Below, piece by piece: positions 26,032-34,156 of a stretch of 64,000 nt of DNA. How positions within the stretch are numbered: the first letter of the stretch is position 1; each line of letters starts with the position of its first letter. This DNA is from an uncultured Paracoccaceae bacterium. GTDB lineage: Bacteria > Pseudomonadota > Alphaproteobacteria > Rhodobacterales > Rhodobacteraceae. The DNA lies in NCBI GenBank assembly GCA_947500055.1, contig CANMQO010000004.1, positions 62,001 through 126,000 of the forward strand. The letters are read 5' to 3'. The notes beneath the pieces are model-generated. The model had not been told where the DNA came from, made no database searches, and worked only from the letters and a program-made list of their open reading frames with translations. The position numbers and the translations under genes were made by a program.

Positions 26032-26711
26032 GGCTGACCACCTATAATTCCCCGAATTGCGGGCCGCGCCGTGAAGGCGCGCGGCCTGATCTGGTGGTGA
26101 TCCACTACACCGCGATGGAAACGGCAGCGGCCGCGCTGAAGACGCTCTGCAACCCGGAAACGGAAGTGTCGGCACATTACCTGATCGCAACCGATGGCGA
26201 GGTGATGTCGCTCGTGCCTGAAGCCTTACGCGCCTGGCATGCGGGCGCTGGGCGCTGGGGGGCAGTTACAGATGTGAATAGCCGATCCATCGGGATTGAA
26301 CTGGCCAATGACGGATTAAGCCCCTTTGCGGCCGCGCAGATGGACGCGCTGACCGATCTGTTGAAGGGCATCAGGGCGCGATGGGATATCCGGCCGGAGC
26401 GGGTGATCGGGCATTCCGATATGGCCCCGGGCCGCAAGATTGATCCGGGTCGGCGGTTTGACTGGAAGCGCTTCGCACGAGAGGGGCTCTCTGTTTGGCC
26501 AGATGGGGGCATTGCGGGCGATGTCGCTGAATTTACCCGGCATATGCAGGCCTTTGGTTACACGGCCACCGATGACCCGGACATGCTGCTGAGGGTGTTT
26601 CGTTTACGCTTCCGCGCTGCTGCCTCCGGCCCATTGGATGCGGTTGATGCAGGTATGATTGCGGAGCTTGCACGCCGTTTCCCCGTTGACGCGAATTTTG
26701 CTTGGGTCTAA
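26028..26711 (+). CDS. ampD: N-acetylmuramoyl-L-alanine amidase (AmpD type), start probably CTG
   Basis: The amidase_2 domain has its zinc ligands in VVIHYTAM, GHSDMAPGRKIDPG and AHYLIATDGEV, plus a C-terminal peptidoglycan-binding-like helical region. It should cleave the bond between MurNAc and L-alanine in recycled muropeptides. The first ATG/GTG in frame is GTG 26094, which would leave the zinc His at residue 4 and lose the homologous segment YNSPNCGPRREGARPDL that is encoded upstream. No ATG, GTG or TTG precedes that segment in frame; CTG codons do at 26028 (overlapping the upstream stop as CTGA) and 26034. I place the start at 26028; 26094 is the conservative alternative. Confidence 0.75.
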   Translation: MRLTTYNSPNCGPRREGARPDLVVIHYTAMETAAAALKTLCNPETEVSAHYLIATDGEVMSLVPEALRAWHAGAGRWGAVTDVNSRSIGIELANDGLSPFAAAQMDALTDLLKGIRARWDIRPERVIGHSDMAPGRKIDPGRRFDWKRFAREGLSVWPDGGIAGDVAEFTRHMQAFGYTATDDPDMLLRVFRLRFRAAASGPLDAVDAGMIAELARRFPVDANFAWV

Positions 26712-26721
26712 CCCGATATCT

Positions 26722-27106
26722 GCGCGGATGGCTGGATGATCGCTTGGCCGAATTGCTTCGCATTTCGCCCGGGAGGAAAGTCCGGACTCCACAAAGCACG
26801 GTGCCGGGTAATCCCCGGCGGGGGAAACCCCAGGGAAAGCGCCACAGAGAACAGACTACCTTGCACGCAAGGAAAAGGTGAAACGGTGGGGTAAGAGCCC
26901 ACCGCGCGACTGGCAACAGGAGCGGCACGGCAAGCCCCACCGGGAGCAATGCCAAATAGGGATCGCGCGTCGCAAGACAGGGCTGCTTGGGCCCGAGCAG
27001 GTCCGGGTTGGCAGCTAGAGGGTGTCTGGTAACAGGCGCTTTAGATGAATGATCATCCAGGGTGGTTCGCCACCTGGACAGAATCCGGCTTATAGGCCAT
27101 TCGCGC
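26722..27106 (+). ncRNA. rnpB: RNase P RNA (rnpB), bacterial type A
   Basis: The universally conserved core is present: GAGGAAAGTCCGG at about 26772, AGAGGGTGTCTGG-like P10-P11 region, and ACAGAATCCGGCTTA near the 3' end. The ends pair as helix P1: 26722-26733 with 27094-27106 (complement with one or two G-U pairs), which defines the boundaries. It is the ribozyme that trims the 5' leader of pre-tRNA. It starts 10 bp after the amidase stop. Exact ends are from pairing, not from a mapped transcript. Confidence 0.95.
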
Positions 27107-27207
27107 AATTCCCTGTCGTTGGTCATCACCTGCGTCATTTCGACCGATAGGGGATATTTGATCATAAGAATAAACCAAAGGTTGTGTCGTTTGTGATTTG
27201 ACCGTGA

Positions 27208-27248
27208 AAAGTGAGGCGAGTTGGTGATTTTTTACTCGCCTTCACTTT
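27208..27248. promoter_or_regulatory. Long imperfect hairpin between rnpB and the PAS gene
   Basis: AAAGTGAGGCGAGT at 27208-27221 pairs with 27234-27248 over 14 bp, with one bulged base. The loop of about 12 nt contains six T. It sits 46 bp before the PAS-protein start and about 100 bp after rnpB. It could be a leader structure of the PAS gene or a terminator for transcripts from rnpB, although there is no T-run after the second arm. Confidence 0.5.
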
Positions 27249-27294
27249 ACCGGACTGCCCTGTAACGCTACCTGTGTGCGGCGGAGGGATTGAC

Positions 27295-27699
27295 ATGAGT
27301 GCTGCAGAAGATACGGACGTTTTTGAGGTCTTGGGTGACGATGCGCCCGGTTTTACCTTGGCATATCTGCGCGGTAGCCCTGATTGCGTCAAGCTCGTGA
27401 ACGCTGCGGGCCGTATCACCTTCATGAGCGAAAACGGTCTTTGCGCAATGGAGATCGGCGACCCTGCTGACGTTGTTGGCAAGACATGGTGGAGCCTGTG
27501 GCCCGATGCACAACAGGCACTTTTGAAGTCCAGCTTTGACCGCGGCATGGCCGGTGAGGTGTGCCATTATCAAGGGCGTTGCCCAACTGCAGCAGGCAAT
27601 GAACGGGACTGGGATGTATCGATCTCGCCCATCCGGAATGATGATGGCGTTGTCACCTCTGTCCTGGCGGTTTCACGCGACGTGACGCCCAAATCCTGA
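27295..27699 (+). CDS. Stand-alone PAS-domain protein
   Basis: 134 residues that are little more than one PAS fold: KLVNAAGRITFMSENGLCAMEIGDPADVVGKTWWSLWPD, then DWDVSISPIRNDDGVVTSVLAVSRDVT at the C-terminus (PAC part). No output domain is fused. The ATG at 27295 has a strong GGAGGG 7 bp upstream; the frame extends 5' but not with homologous sequence. It may serve as a sensory or adaptor protein for a histidine kinase encoded elsewhere. Ligand is unknown. Confidence 0.85.
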   Translation: MSAAEDTDVFEVLGDDAPGFTLAYLRGSPDCVKLVNAAGRITFMSENGLCAMEIGDPADVVGKTWWSLWPDAQQALLKSSFDRGMAGEVCHYQGRCPTAAGNERDWDVSISPIRNDDGVVTSVLAVSRDVTPKS

Positions 27700-27804
27700 T
27701 TTGTCGCCTTTGCGGTTGACTTAGCCCCTACCGGCGGTAAAAGGCAGCTTCTAACAGATTCATGCGATGTGCCAATGCAGGCCCGCAACCAGGAGAGATG
27801 AGAC

Positions 27805-27972
27805 ATGGCGAAGCCGACCACCATCAAGATCCGCCTGAACTCCACTGCGGGGACCGGGCATTTCTACGTCACCAAAAAGAACGCCCGTACCATGACCGAG
27901 AAAATGGTCGTACGGAAATATGACCCCGTCGTGCGCAAGCATGTGGAGTACAAAGAAGGTAAGATCAAATAA
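27805..27972 (+). CDS. rpmG: 50S ribosomal protein L33
   Basis: 55 residues beginning [18 protein letters not shown] and containing [14 protein letters not shown] and the [18 protein letters not shown] end, which is alphaproteobacterial L33 over its full length. It lacks the cysteine pairs of the zinc-binding paralogue. AGGAG lies about 10 bp before the ATG. The gene is single and closed by an intrinsic terminator 28 bp later. Confidence 0.97.
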   Translation: MAKPTTIKIRLNSTAGTGHFYVTKKNARTMTEKMVVRKYDPVVRKHVEYKEGKIK

Positions 27973-27999
27973 GCGATCTGCCGGATTGGACAGTGACAG

Positions 28000-28025
28000 G
28001 GCCGTGCATCTTGCGCGGCCTTTTT
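28000..28025 (+). terminator. Intrinsic terminator of rpmG
   Basis: Stem GGCCGTGC (28000-28007) with GCGCGGCC (28013-28020), loop ATCTT, followed by five T (28021-28025). This is a textbook Rho-independent terminator. Confidence 0.9.
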
Positions 28026-28049
28026 CATTTTGCCAAGGGCAGAACCAGG

Positions 28050-28448
28050 TTAGCTGAAAACAGTTACAAACAAGGTCAGTAACAAGCCACCTTGCGCCAG
28101 CAGGGTCAAAAACATTCCGTAGAACCGCAGACGCCAGGTGGTGCCATGGATCGCGAAATAGATTGCATGCATCAGCCGCCCGATGCTGAACATCACGGCA
28201 AGTGCCGCAAGCACCAGTGATCCGCCACCCTGCAATTCAATCAAACCAATCATGATCAGGGCCATCGGCATCTGCTCGGCCGCATTGGCCTGCCCCCGGA
28301 TCGCCTTGGTCATGACCCGGTCACCATTATCACCCAGCACAACCCCATCACGGCGCCGCATCACAACAACCCGCACGGTCAGCGTCAATAAGATCGCGCC
28401 ATTGACAAATGCGGTCAAACTGGTGAGCGGCAGGGCAAGATCGGTCAT
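28050..28448 (-). CDS. MAPEG family membrane protein (first copy)
   Basis: 132 residues with four membrane helices. The MAPEG pattern is visible in the middle: RGQANAAEQMPMALIMIGLIEL, with the RxxxNxxE motif, then IGRLMHAIYF. Eukaryotic members use glutathione; bacterial members such as this one have unproven roles in detoxification or lipid chemistry. A second MAPEG protein of different sequence lies at 37176. Confidence 0.85.
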   Translation of the reverse strand: MTDLALPLTSLTAFVNGAILLTLTVRVVVMRRRDGVVLGDNGDRVMTKAIRGQANAAEQMPMALIMIGLIELQGGGSLVLAALAVMFSIGRLMHAIYFAIHGTTWRLRFYGMFLTLLAQGGLLLTLFVTVFS

Positions 28449-28498
28449 CTGGAGGTTCTCCTATACGTGTCTGAACCAGACAGGATGCGTCACCGCCT

Positions 28499-29944
28499 TC
28501 AGAAGGCAGAGTTCACGGAAAATCCGACCGAGAGGTTATTGCGGGTAAAGCGGCCCACATTGCTTTCCGTATCCGATCCGGTGATCGTCATCGCAGGGGT
28601 GAAACCGGCGTATTCGACATCTGGCACGCCCAGATTGATGCTATAAAAATAGCCTTCGTCATGCCGCCCGTCTGGGGAAAGCGGATAGAACTCATAATCC
28701 GATTTCTTGACCCCGGCGCTCAGGCTTAAGGATACCGGGCCAATCGGTTCAGCAAAGCTGTACCCCAGCTCAAAGCTCCATTCCTCAAAGGTCTGACTGC
28801 TGACGTCGCCATCGCTGAGAACCCGTCCAATTGTCCCAGATAACCGGTCCCCACCGTCAAATTTATAAGACAGCCCCGTGCGGACATTGGTGCGCATCGT
28901 CTCGCCGAGATTGTCATTGTCGAAATTCTGCCATTCGCGACGGGCCGAGACGAACAATAGCAGCGGATCGGAGAGCGGGATCGACCGGTTGAGAGAGAGG
29001 CGACGGAAGTCGTAATAAGGCTCGCCGCCATAATCAAACGAGCCGACATCCAGCCCAATGCCCAATACGCCATTCTGCAAGGCACGGTCATAGTTCAGCG
29101 ATACCTGCAGGTAGTCGGATGAATAATCGCCTGAATCGAGTTCGACCGGATCACCGGTTCGCGGATCTTCGGCCGTCTCATCGCGCAATTGCACACGTGC
29201 AGCCTGATAATAAAATCCGACGGTCGCCCGATCCCGCTCTGACTGATAAAACCGGTATTTTGTGCCGAAATTCAGCGTGGCGCGCACGCCTTCCAATGCC
29301 AATGCGTCCGCAGACAGGTTGCCGGTCAGGGTACCAAGATCATCAACTTCGTTTTTATCCGCCCCACCATTCACATTATTGGATGGTACAATCGAAAATC
29401 CGAAGGTGGTGGACCACGGATTGGACCGCCGCACGCCACCGGCATCGCGCAGGGTGCGCGCCCGCTCTTCCTCGTTTGGGGCCACAGTCAGGGCGCGGCG
29501 CAGCCAGAATGTGGCAAGTGTGAAACGCTCCTCATTGACGGCGGCAAGGGCGGTCAGACGGGCGGCCTCGTAACGCTGATCATCGGTCCGTGACAGGGCA
29601 AACGCCCGGGCACCTGCGCGGCGCCCTTCGGCAGCCGCGCCCGCCCGTGGGGCACCAGCAGCCACCACCAACAGCGCGTCTCGATCATCAGGATCAATCG
29701 CCAGCAGGCTACGTGCGATCTGCAGGGCAAGCTCTGTTTCACCCGCAAACAGGGCGCGCGTTGCGATCACGCGCGCCTCCTCCACGGGGATATCGACGGA
29801 TGTCTGCGCTTCAACCCCGGCCCCGCAGAGGATCAGGGCAAAGGATGTGGCTTTGACGGCACGGGAAATTCGATGCACCTGCAATGGGGATGCCTCTTGA
29901 CTGGTTCCGTTGATTTGCGGTTGCACGCCTAACGCCCATAGCAA
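28499..29944 (-). CDS. Slam-like outer-membrane protein (N-terminal TPR, C-terminal beta-barrel)
   Basis: 481 residues (a GTG at about 29878, just before VHRISRAVKATSFALILCGAGVEA, could be the true start of the signal peptide). Residues about 60-180 form TPR-like helices (ALFAGETELALQIARSLLAIDPDDRDALL, FTLATFWLRRALTVAPNEEER). The rest is a run of amphipathic beta strands ending in a terminal Phe, typical of a 14-16-strand outer-membrane barrel. This layout matches surface lipoprotein assembly modifiers (Slam). A TbpB-like lipoprotein, a possible substrate class, lies 6.4 kb away. The assignment is by architecture. Confidence 0.7.
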   Translation of the reverse strand: MLWALGVQPQINGTSQEASPLQVHRISRAVKATSFALILCGAGVEAQTSVDIPVEEARVIATRALFAGETELALQIARSLLAIDPDDRDALLVVAAGAPRAGAAAEGRRAGARAFALSRTDDQRYEAARLTALAAVNEERFTLATFWLRRALTVAPNEEERARTLRDAGGVRRSNPWSTTFGFSIVPSNNVNGGADKNEVDDLGTLTGNLSADALALEGVRATLNFGTKYRFYQSERDRATVGFYYQAARVQLRDETAEDPRTGDPVELDSGDYSSDYLQVSLNYDRALQNGVLGIGLDVGSFDYGGEPYYDFRRLSLNRSIPLSDPLLLFVSARREWQNFDNDNLGETMRTNVRTGLSYKFDGGDRLSGTIGRVLSDGDVSSQTFEEWSFELGYSFAEPIGPVSLSLSAGVKKSDYEFYPLSPDGRHDEGYFYSINLGVPDVEYAGFTPAMTITGSDTESNVGRFTRNNLSVGFSVNSAF

Positions 29945-30052
29945 TGCAGCACTGAAACAGCAACTGTCTTGCGCAGACGTCAGAAGGGTTTTGCCTACCC
30001 CGGGCTTTGCCTATAGTCGCGCGGAGACTCATCCTCGCTGCCGGAGAAGCAC

Positions 30053-30958
30053 ATGCCCATCACCCCAGAACAACAGGCCGAAATCGACGCATTGCGCGCA
30101 AATGCACAGCCCACGCTGCGCGCTGTCGCCGAAGGGATGGAGGGGCACCTTTACAAGGCCTATGACGTGCTCGACCACGGGTTCATCCGGGTCATCGACT
30201 ATATGGGTGATGATGCCGCGATCTGTCAGGCGGCGCGCGTGTCCTATGGCAAAGGCACCAAATCGGTGCAGAATGATGCCGGCCTGATCCGCTATCTGAT
30301 GCGCCACTGGCATTCGACCCCGTTCGAGATGTGCGAGATCAAGCTGCATGTCAAACTGCCGGTCTTTGTGGCCCGCCAGTGGATCCGGCACCGGACAGCG
30401 AATGTGAACGAATATTCCGCCCGTTATTCGATCCTCGACCGGGAGTTCTACATCCCCGAGCCGGATAAGCTCGCCGCCCAATCGGTGATCAACAATCAGG
30501 GCAGGGGCGAGGCGCTGACGGGCGAGGAAGCGGCCCGCGTGCTGGAATACCTCAAAGGCGACGCGGCCCGCTGCTATGATCATTATGCCGAGATGATTGA
30601 TCAGGATGGCCAGCAAGGGCTGGCCCGAGAACTCGCCCGCATGAACCTGCCAGCCAATATCTACACCCAATGGTATTGGAAGGTCGATCTGCACAACCTT
30701 TTCCACTTCCTGAGGCTGCGGGCGGATGCCCACGCGCAATACGAAATCCGGGTCTATGCGGATGCGATCTGCAAAGTGGTGGCCGACTGGGTCCCCGCGG
30801 CCTACGGCGCGTTCGAGGATTACCGGATGGGCGGGGCCACACTCTCGTCAAAGGCGATTGACTGTGTGAGAAGGATGCTCAAGGGTGAAGAGGTGACGCA
30901 GGAGACCTCGGGCATGAGCAAGGGGGAATGGCGGGAGTTTGAGGGGGTGATTGGGTGA
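30053..30958 (+). CDS. thyX: FAD-dependent thymidylate synthase ThyX
   Basis: 301 residues. The ThyX signature [15 protein letters not shown] (RHR-x7-S) is present near residue 110, along with [23 protein letters not shown] before it and [22 protein letters not shown] after it. The enzyme makes dTMP from dUMP with methylenetetrahydrofolate and FAD. Its TGA overlaps the GTG start of the next gene (GTGA), an unusual coupling of a housekeeping gene with an AT-rich accessory one. Confidence 0.96.
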   Translation: MPITPEQQAEIDALRANAQPTLRAVAEGMEGHLYKAYDVLDHGFIRVIDYMGDDAAICQAARVSYGKGTKSVQNDAGLIRYLMRHWHSTPFEMCEIKLHVKLPVFVARQWIRHRTANVNEYSARYSILDREFYIPEPDKLAAQSVINNQGRGEALTGEEAARVLEYLKGDAARCYDHYAEMIDQDGQQGLARELARMNLPANIYTQWYWKVDLHNLFHFLRLRADAHAQYEIRVYADAICKVVADWVPAAYGAFEDYRMGGATLSSKAIDCVRRMLKGEEVTQETSGMSKGEWREFEGVIG

Positions 30959-31755
30959 GTAAACTCGCCAACATTCTGCGTACGGAAAGTGACGAGCTAA
31001 GACTTTTTTTTGAGAAAGCTTCAATTGAGGGTGAAGGAACTTCCCAAGAGGTGTCGGATCGCCGAGAGCCTTATGTGAAGGCTTTCTTGGAAAAGTACTT
31101 TCCCGCACCCTCAATCGTAGCGAAGGGGATAATTGTTGACTCAAGTGGTGCCAAATCTCATTCGATTGACTGTAATATTCTTAGCCCGAGTCACCCGCGT
31201 CTATTAGATACCAACGGTCATTGTTCAGTCATTTTGGCCGATGGCGTCGATGCATCTATCGAGGTGAAAGGTGATCTGTCCAATAAGTCCGAATTGACCA
31301 CTGGCTTGAAGCAAGGTTCGAGCGTGAAGCGCCTTCGTCGAAAGAGGGTGGGAGTTCTGGCTATGGATGTGAAAAGCTTGCATTATCAAATCCCTTTCGT
31401 CTTGTTTGGGCAGAAGTGTCATGCTGACGAAAGACGGCAAATTGAAATCATTGTTGAGCACTATGAGAATGCTAGAGTTCCAAGAACAGAGCAGTTTGAC
31501 GCGATTGTAGTCAATGAAGAAAAACTCATCCTAAACAATGCTGCAAACAGCGTGGTGGACGACGGGCCTCAGCAAGGTTTGATAATTGCAGAGACTAAAG
31601 CTGAAACTCTGGCAGCTTTTTTATATCTTCTGATCCGATGGCCGAAGAGCGAAATGCAAATGAATAATAGCGTTCTAGAGCCCTACATTAGTTGGAATTG
31701 GAGTAACTGCAGAACGTATCAGGATTTGAACGAAAGACTGATTGCATTGGGATAA
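30955..31755 (+). CDS. DUF6602-like, PD-(D/E)xK nuclease-like protein
   Basis: 266 residues starting at a GTG that overlaps the thyX stop by 4 bp. Its codons are clearly AT-richer than those of all neighbours, a sign of transfer. Asp72 in SIDCNIL and Glu103-Val104-Lys105 in ASIEVKGDL are spaced as in PD-(D/E)xK nucleases, and the layout resembles DUF6602, a family seen among accessory defence genes. No helicase, methylase or other partner is next to it. A terminator-like hairpin follows. The nuclease role is inferred from the motif only. Confidence 0.65.
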   Translation: MSKLANILRTESDELRLFFEKASIEGEGTSQEVSDRREPYVKAFLEKYFPAPSIVAKGIIVDSSGAKSHSIDCNILSPSHPRLLDTNGHCSVILADGVDASIEVKGDLSNKSELTTGLKQGSSVKRLRRKRVGVLAMDVKSLHYQIPFVLFGQKCHADERRQIEIIVEHYENARVPRTEQFDAIVVNEEKLILNNAANSVVDDGPQQGLIIAETKAETLAAFLYLLIRWPKSEMQMNNSVLEPYISWNWSNCRTYQDLNERLIALG

Positions 31756-31796
31756 GAGCATCTTAAAGCCTTCCTCCGACAACCAGCAAATCTCCC

Positions 31797-31942
31797 GCCC
31801 GGCGTCGCCGGGCAGCGCCCGGACCTCCCCCACGGGGAGGGCGCTTTTGCAACGCCGCACCCTGCACCAGCGTCACCAATAAACGCCAAGCACCGCCAAA
31901 CACACCCGTCAGTGCGCCATCCCCGAGGTCCGGGCGCTGCCC
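31797..31942. repeat. Non-coding GC-rich segment bounded by an 18-bp perfect inverted repeat
   Basis: The gap 31756-32076 has no convincing gene. A 7-bp hairpin with arm GCCCGGC lies at 31797-31813. An 18-bp repeat at 31810-31827 (GGGCAGCGCCCGGACCTC) has its exact reverse complement at 31925-31942, with 97 bp between. No target-site duplication is visible at the outer ends. It may be a small non-autonomous mobile element or a large RNA stem. The composition is GC-rich, unlike the gene just upstream. Confidence 0.6.
31824..31848 (+). terminator. Probable terminator of the DUF6602-like gene
   Basis: Stem CCTCCCC (31824-31830) and GGGGAGG (31834-31840) with loop CAC, then GCGC and four T (31845-31848). 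It lies about 70 bp after the stop codon at 31755 and inside the inverted-repeat segment. Confidence 0.6.
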
Positions 31943-32076
31943 TGCCGTTGCGCGCTGGCTGGTATGCCCCCCCCGGGTCTGTCCCGGCATGATCATGAAC
32001 CCAACATGAATGATCCACATTCTTGCCGAGATTGCTTCTTATCCCGTCAACGATGACATGATTTGGATGCTGATTG

Positions 32077-33027
32077 ATGCTTGTTCTGCGCGCCTTCCCC
32101 CTGTCTTTTTCGATCCTCTGGCGGTTCATCCTCGTGCTGCCTGTCCTGCTGATCTTTCTGGCCGTCTACGTGACTTTCACCGTGTTCTGGGGGCTCTTCA
32201 TGGGGTTCTTCTCGATCTATCTGACCGCCGCAATGATCATGGGCATGACATTTGTGATGGCCATGATCCCCACATTGACGGGCATCCGCATGGGCCTGCA
32301 GGCGCGCGGGGAAACCCTGCGCGGGCATTACGGCAAGGTGTTTGGTGCCGCATTGGGTTATGGCGGGGTCGAGGCGTTCTTGCGCCTGCTCATGGCATTC
32401 GGGGCAGCGGGCGCCGTTGTTTTTCTGACCCCGGCATTGTCGTCGGAAAACTTCTGGCCGGTCCTGATGCAAACCCTGTCGCCCGGCATCGAAGGCGGTT
32501 CATCGACCGAACTGGACATGGGCACAGTCGCCCTTCTGATCTCGCTGCTCCTCTACGCCATGCTGCGCACCGCCTTGCTGCCGGTGCTGGCCGGCGCGGC
32601 GGCCTGTAGTGATCCCGGCTCTGCTTTCCACACGCCGTTTTCAGGGTTCGGAAGCAGCTTTTTCGCGCTCTTCATTCTGCAAATCCTGATCTATCTGCTG
32701 CCCATCATTCTGATCCCGGCTGCGGTTATTGCGGCGATCCATTTTGATCTGACAGGTCCGCTCATCACGCGCGCCGCCGAACTGCAGGCGATTTTTGTGG
32801 AAGGTGCATCCTATCAGTTTGCGGTGATCGACGGGATCACCCTGGCCGCAGTGATCGTTTTTTGTCTGTGGCTTTTCAGCCTGCAATGCGCTGGGGCCGT
32901 GCTGTCATTCGAAAAACGCCGCGAAAACAGCACCCAACAGGAAGCGGACCGCCCTGAGGTCCAGCGCATACCGGCTGACGAATTGCGTGAAATGGTCCGC
33001 GCCCGGATGCCGCAGCGCAGATATTGA
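32077..33027 (+). CDS. Multi-pass inner-membrane protein, unknown function
   Basis: About 316 residues from the ATG at 32077. It has six or more hydrophobic stretches (FILVLPVLLIFLAVYVTFTVF, MIMGMTFVMAMI, FGAAGAVVFLTPAL, VALLISLLLYAML, FALFILQILIYLLPIILIPAAVIAAI, ITLAAVIVFCLWLFSL) and a charged cytoplasmic tail ending RMPQRRY. No family motif is recognised. It is a single gene with 211 bp of non-coding DNA after it. Confidence 0.75.
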   Translation: MLVLRAFPLSFSILWRFILVLPVLLIFLAVYVTFTVFWGLFMGFFSIYLTAAMIMGMTFVMAMIPTLTGIRMGLQARGETLRGHYGKVFGAALGYGGVEAFLRLLMAFGAAGAVVFLTPALSSENFWPVLMQTLSPGIEGGSSTELDMGTVALLISLLLYAMLRTALLPVLAGAAACSDPGSAFHTPFSGFGSSFFALFILQILIYLLPIILIPAAVIAAIHFDLTGPLITRAAELQAIFVEGASYQFAVIDGITLAAVIVFCLWLFSLQCAGAVLSFEKRRENSTQQEADRPEVQRIPADELREMVRARMPQRRY

Positions 33028-33238
33028 TCCGGTAAGGCCAGTTGATTCGCCCTTGCGCCTCCGACAGTCGGGCATGGGACAGGTCGGCGTGGCCCAGTAC
33101 GCCATAAATAAGGGGCAAAACCCCTGTAATTCCCATGTGACCCCACGTTACTGGGGGAAATGTCACGTGAGGTTCCCCTCGGGCAGGGCGGGCATTTCCT
33201 GTAAAACAGTCACGCGAAATTGTGAATTGGGGATAGCA

Positions 33239-33412
33239 ATGAACACGACCAAGACAACGGCAATCACAGCGAACGACACCAAGCGGCGTGCCTTTTCGCC
33301 GATCCAGATCGACCTGTTGGAACGGTTGGCCCAGGAGGCCGAGACCCGCACAGGCGGCAACCCGTCCGTTGCTGCGGATCGCACCAGTTCAAAGGGCCGT
33401 CTGGTCGCCTAA
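33239..33412 (+). CDS. Small basic protein, unknown
   Basis: 57 residues: MNTTKTTAITANDTKRRAFSP followed by a short amphipathic helix (QIDLLERLAQEAETRTG) and a basic end. GGGGA sits about 5 bp before the ATG. The stop overlaps the stop of the convergent cold-shock gene (33409-33412), which suggests both ends are real. No family recognised. Confidence 0.6.
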   Translation: MNTTKTTAITANDTKRRAFSPIQIDLLERLAQEAETRTGGNPSVAADRTSSKGRLVA

Positions 33413-33618
33413 CCCGTCAACGCCAGATTGCCTGCCATCTTGCGCCCATCGCGCCCTTCGACCAGATCAAAAGTGACCTTCTGATCATCGGCCAGCCCGG
33501 TCAGCCCTGATTGTTCCACGGCTGAGATATGTACAAACACATCCGCGCCGCCTTCATCGGGTGCGATAAATCCGTAACCTTTCGCTGTATTGAACCATTT
33601 TACGGTGCCACTGGGCAT
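33409..33618 (-). CDS. Cold-shock protein (CspA family)
   Basis: 69 residues, a single cold-shock domain with both RNA-binding motifs: TAKGYGFIAPDEG (RNP1) and DVFVHISAVEQSG (RNP2), after GTVKWFN. The ATG has AAGGAG 8 bp upstream; the longer open frame to 33840 lacks homology. It is an OB-fold nucleic-acid chaperone that melts RNA structure. It overlaps the small opposite gene by 4 bp at the stops. Confidence 0.95.
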   Translation of the reverse strand: MPSGTVKWFNTAKGYGFIAPDEGGADVFVHISAVEQSGLTGLADDQKVTFDLVEGRDGRKMAGNLALTG

Positions 33619-33790
33619 CTTCCGTCTCCTTGTTGTCATGCGCGGGCCGGACAGGCCAAATTTGTGCCCCACGGCATGACTGTCGTTCCTTGGCCTTGCA
33701 CCGATAGACTTAGGTGTTTTAAGCAAAAGGCAAATGACAGGTGGTCGCGCGCCAACGACCGGCAAATTCTTGCACAAAGGAAAAGTGGAC

Positions 33791-34117
33791 ATGCGGTTTT
33801 TTGGCTTGAAATCATGCGATACCTGCCGCAAGGCGCGCAAGGCCCTGACCGATGCCGGCCATGACCCTCAGGTGATTGACGTGCGCGCGGATGGGATCAA
33901 CGCGGCAGATCGGGCGGCAATCATCGCGGCCTTTGGTGAACAGGCGATCAACAAGGCATCAACCACTTGGCGCGGTCTGAGTGATGCCGATAGAATCCGC
34001 GATCCGGCCGAACTGTTGGCCGATCACCCAACCTTGATGAAACGACCCGTGATCGAAGCACAGGGGCGCTGGACCATCGGCTGGAAACCTGACGTTCAGG
34101 CACAGTATTTACCGTAA
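33791..34117 (+). CDS. ArsC/Spx family thioredoxin-fold reductase
   Basis: 108 residues from MRFFGLKSCDTCRKARKAL. The CxxC motif (CDTC) is near the N-terminus, and KRPVIEAQGRWTIGWKP matches the C-terminal half of the ArsC/YffB (Spx) family. Such proteins are arsenate-reductase-like thiol enzymes; most YffB-type members are probably glutathione-dependent reductases with unknown substrate. It faces thrS with a GGGT-ACCC hairpin between them. Confidence 0.85.
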   Translation: MRFFGLKSCDTCRKARKALTDAGHDPQVIDVRADGINAADRAAIIAAFGEQAINKASTTWRGLSDADRIRDPAELLADHPTLMKRPVIEAQGRWTIGWKPDVQAQYLP

Positions 34118-34129
34118 CCTATCTGGTAA

Positions 34130-34152
34130 GGTGGGTTTGCACCCGCCCTACG
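34130..34152. repeat. GGGT/ACCC hairpin element, variant copy
   Basis: GGTGGGT (34130-34136) pairs with ACCCGCC (34141-34147), then CTACG. It resembles the two closer copies at 39197 and 62572, which share an ACCCATC arm followed by TTACG. It lies between the convergent arsC-like and thrS genes and may act as a terminator. Confidence 0.55.
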
Positions 34153-34156
34153 CCTG

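Noticed and set aside
30955..31755. A complete restriction-modification or toxin-antitoxin system around the DUF6602-like gene
   Set aside because: The neighbours are thyX and a membrane protein; no methylase, helicase or antitoxin-sized gene is adjacent.
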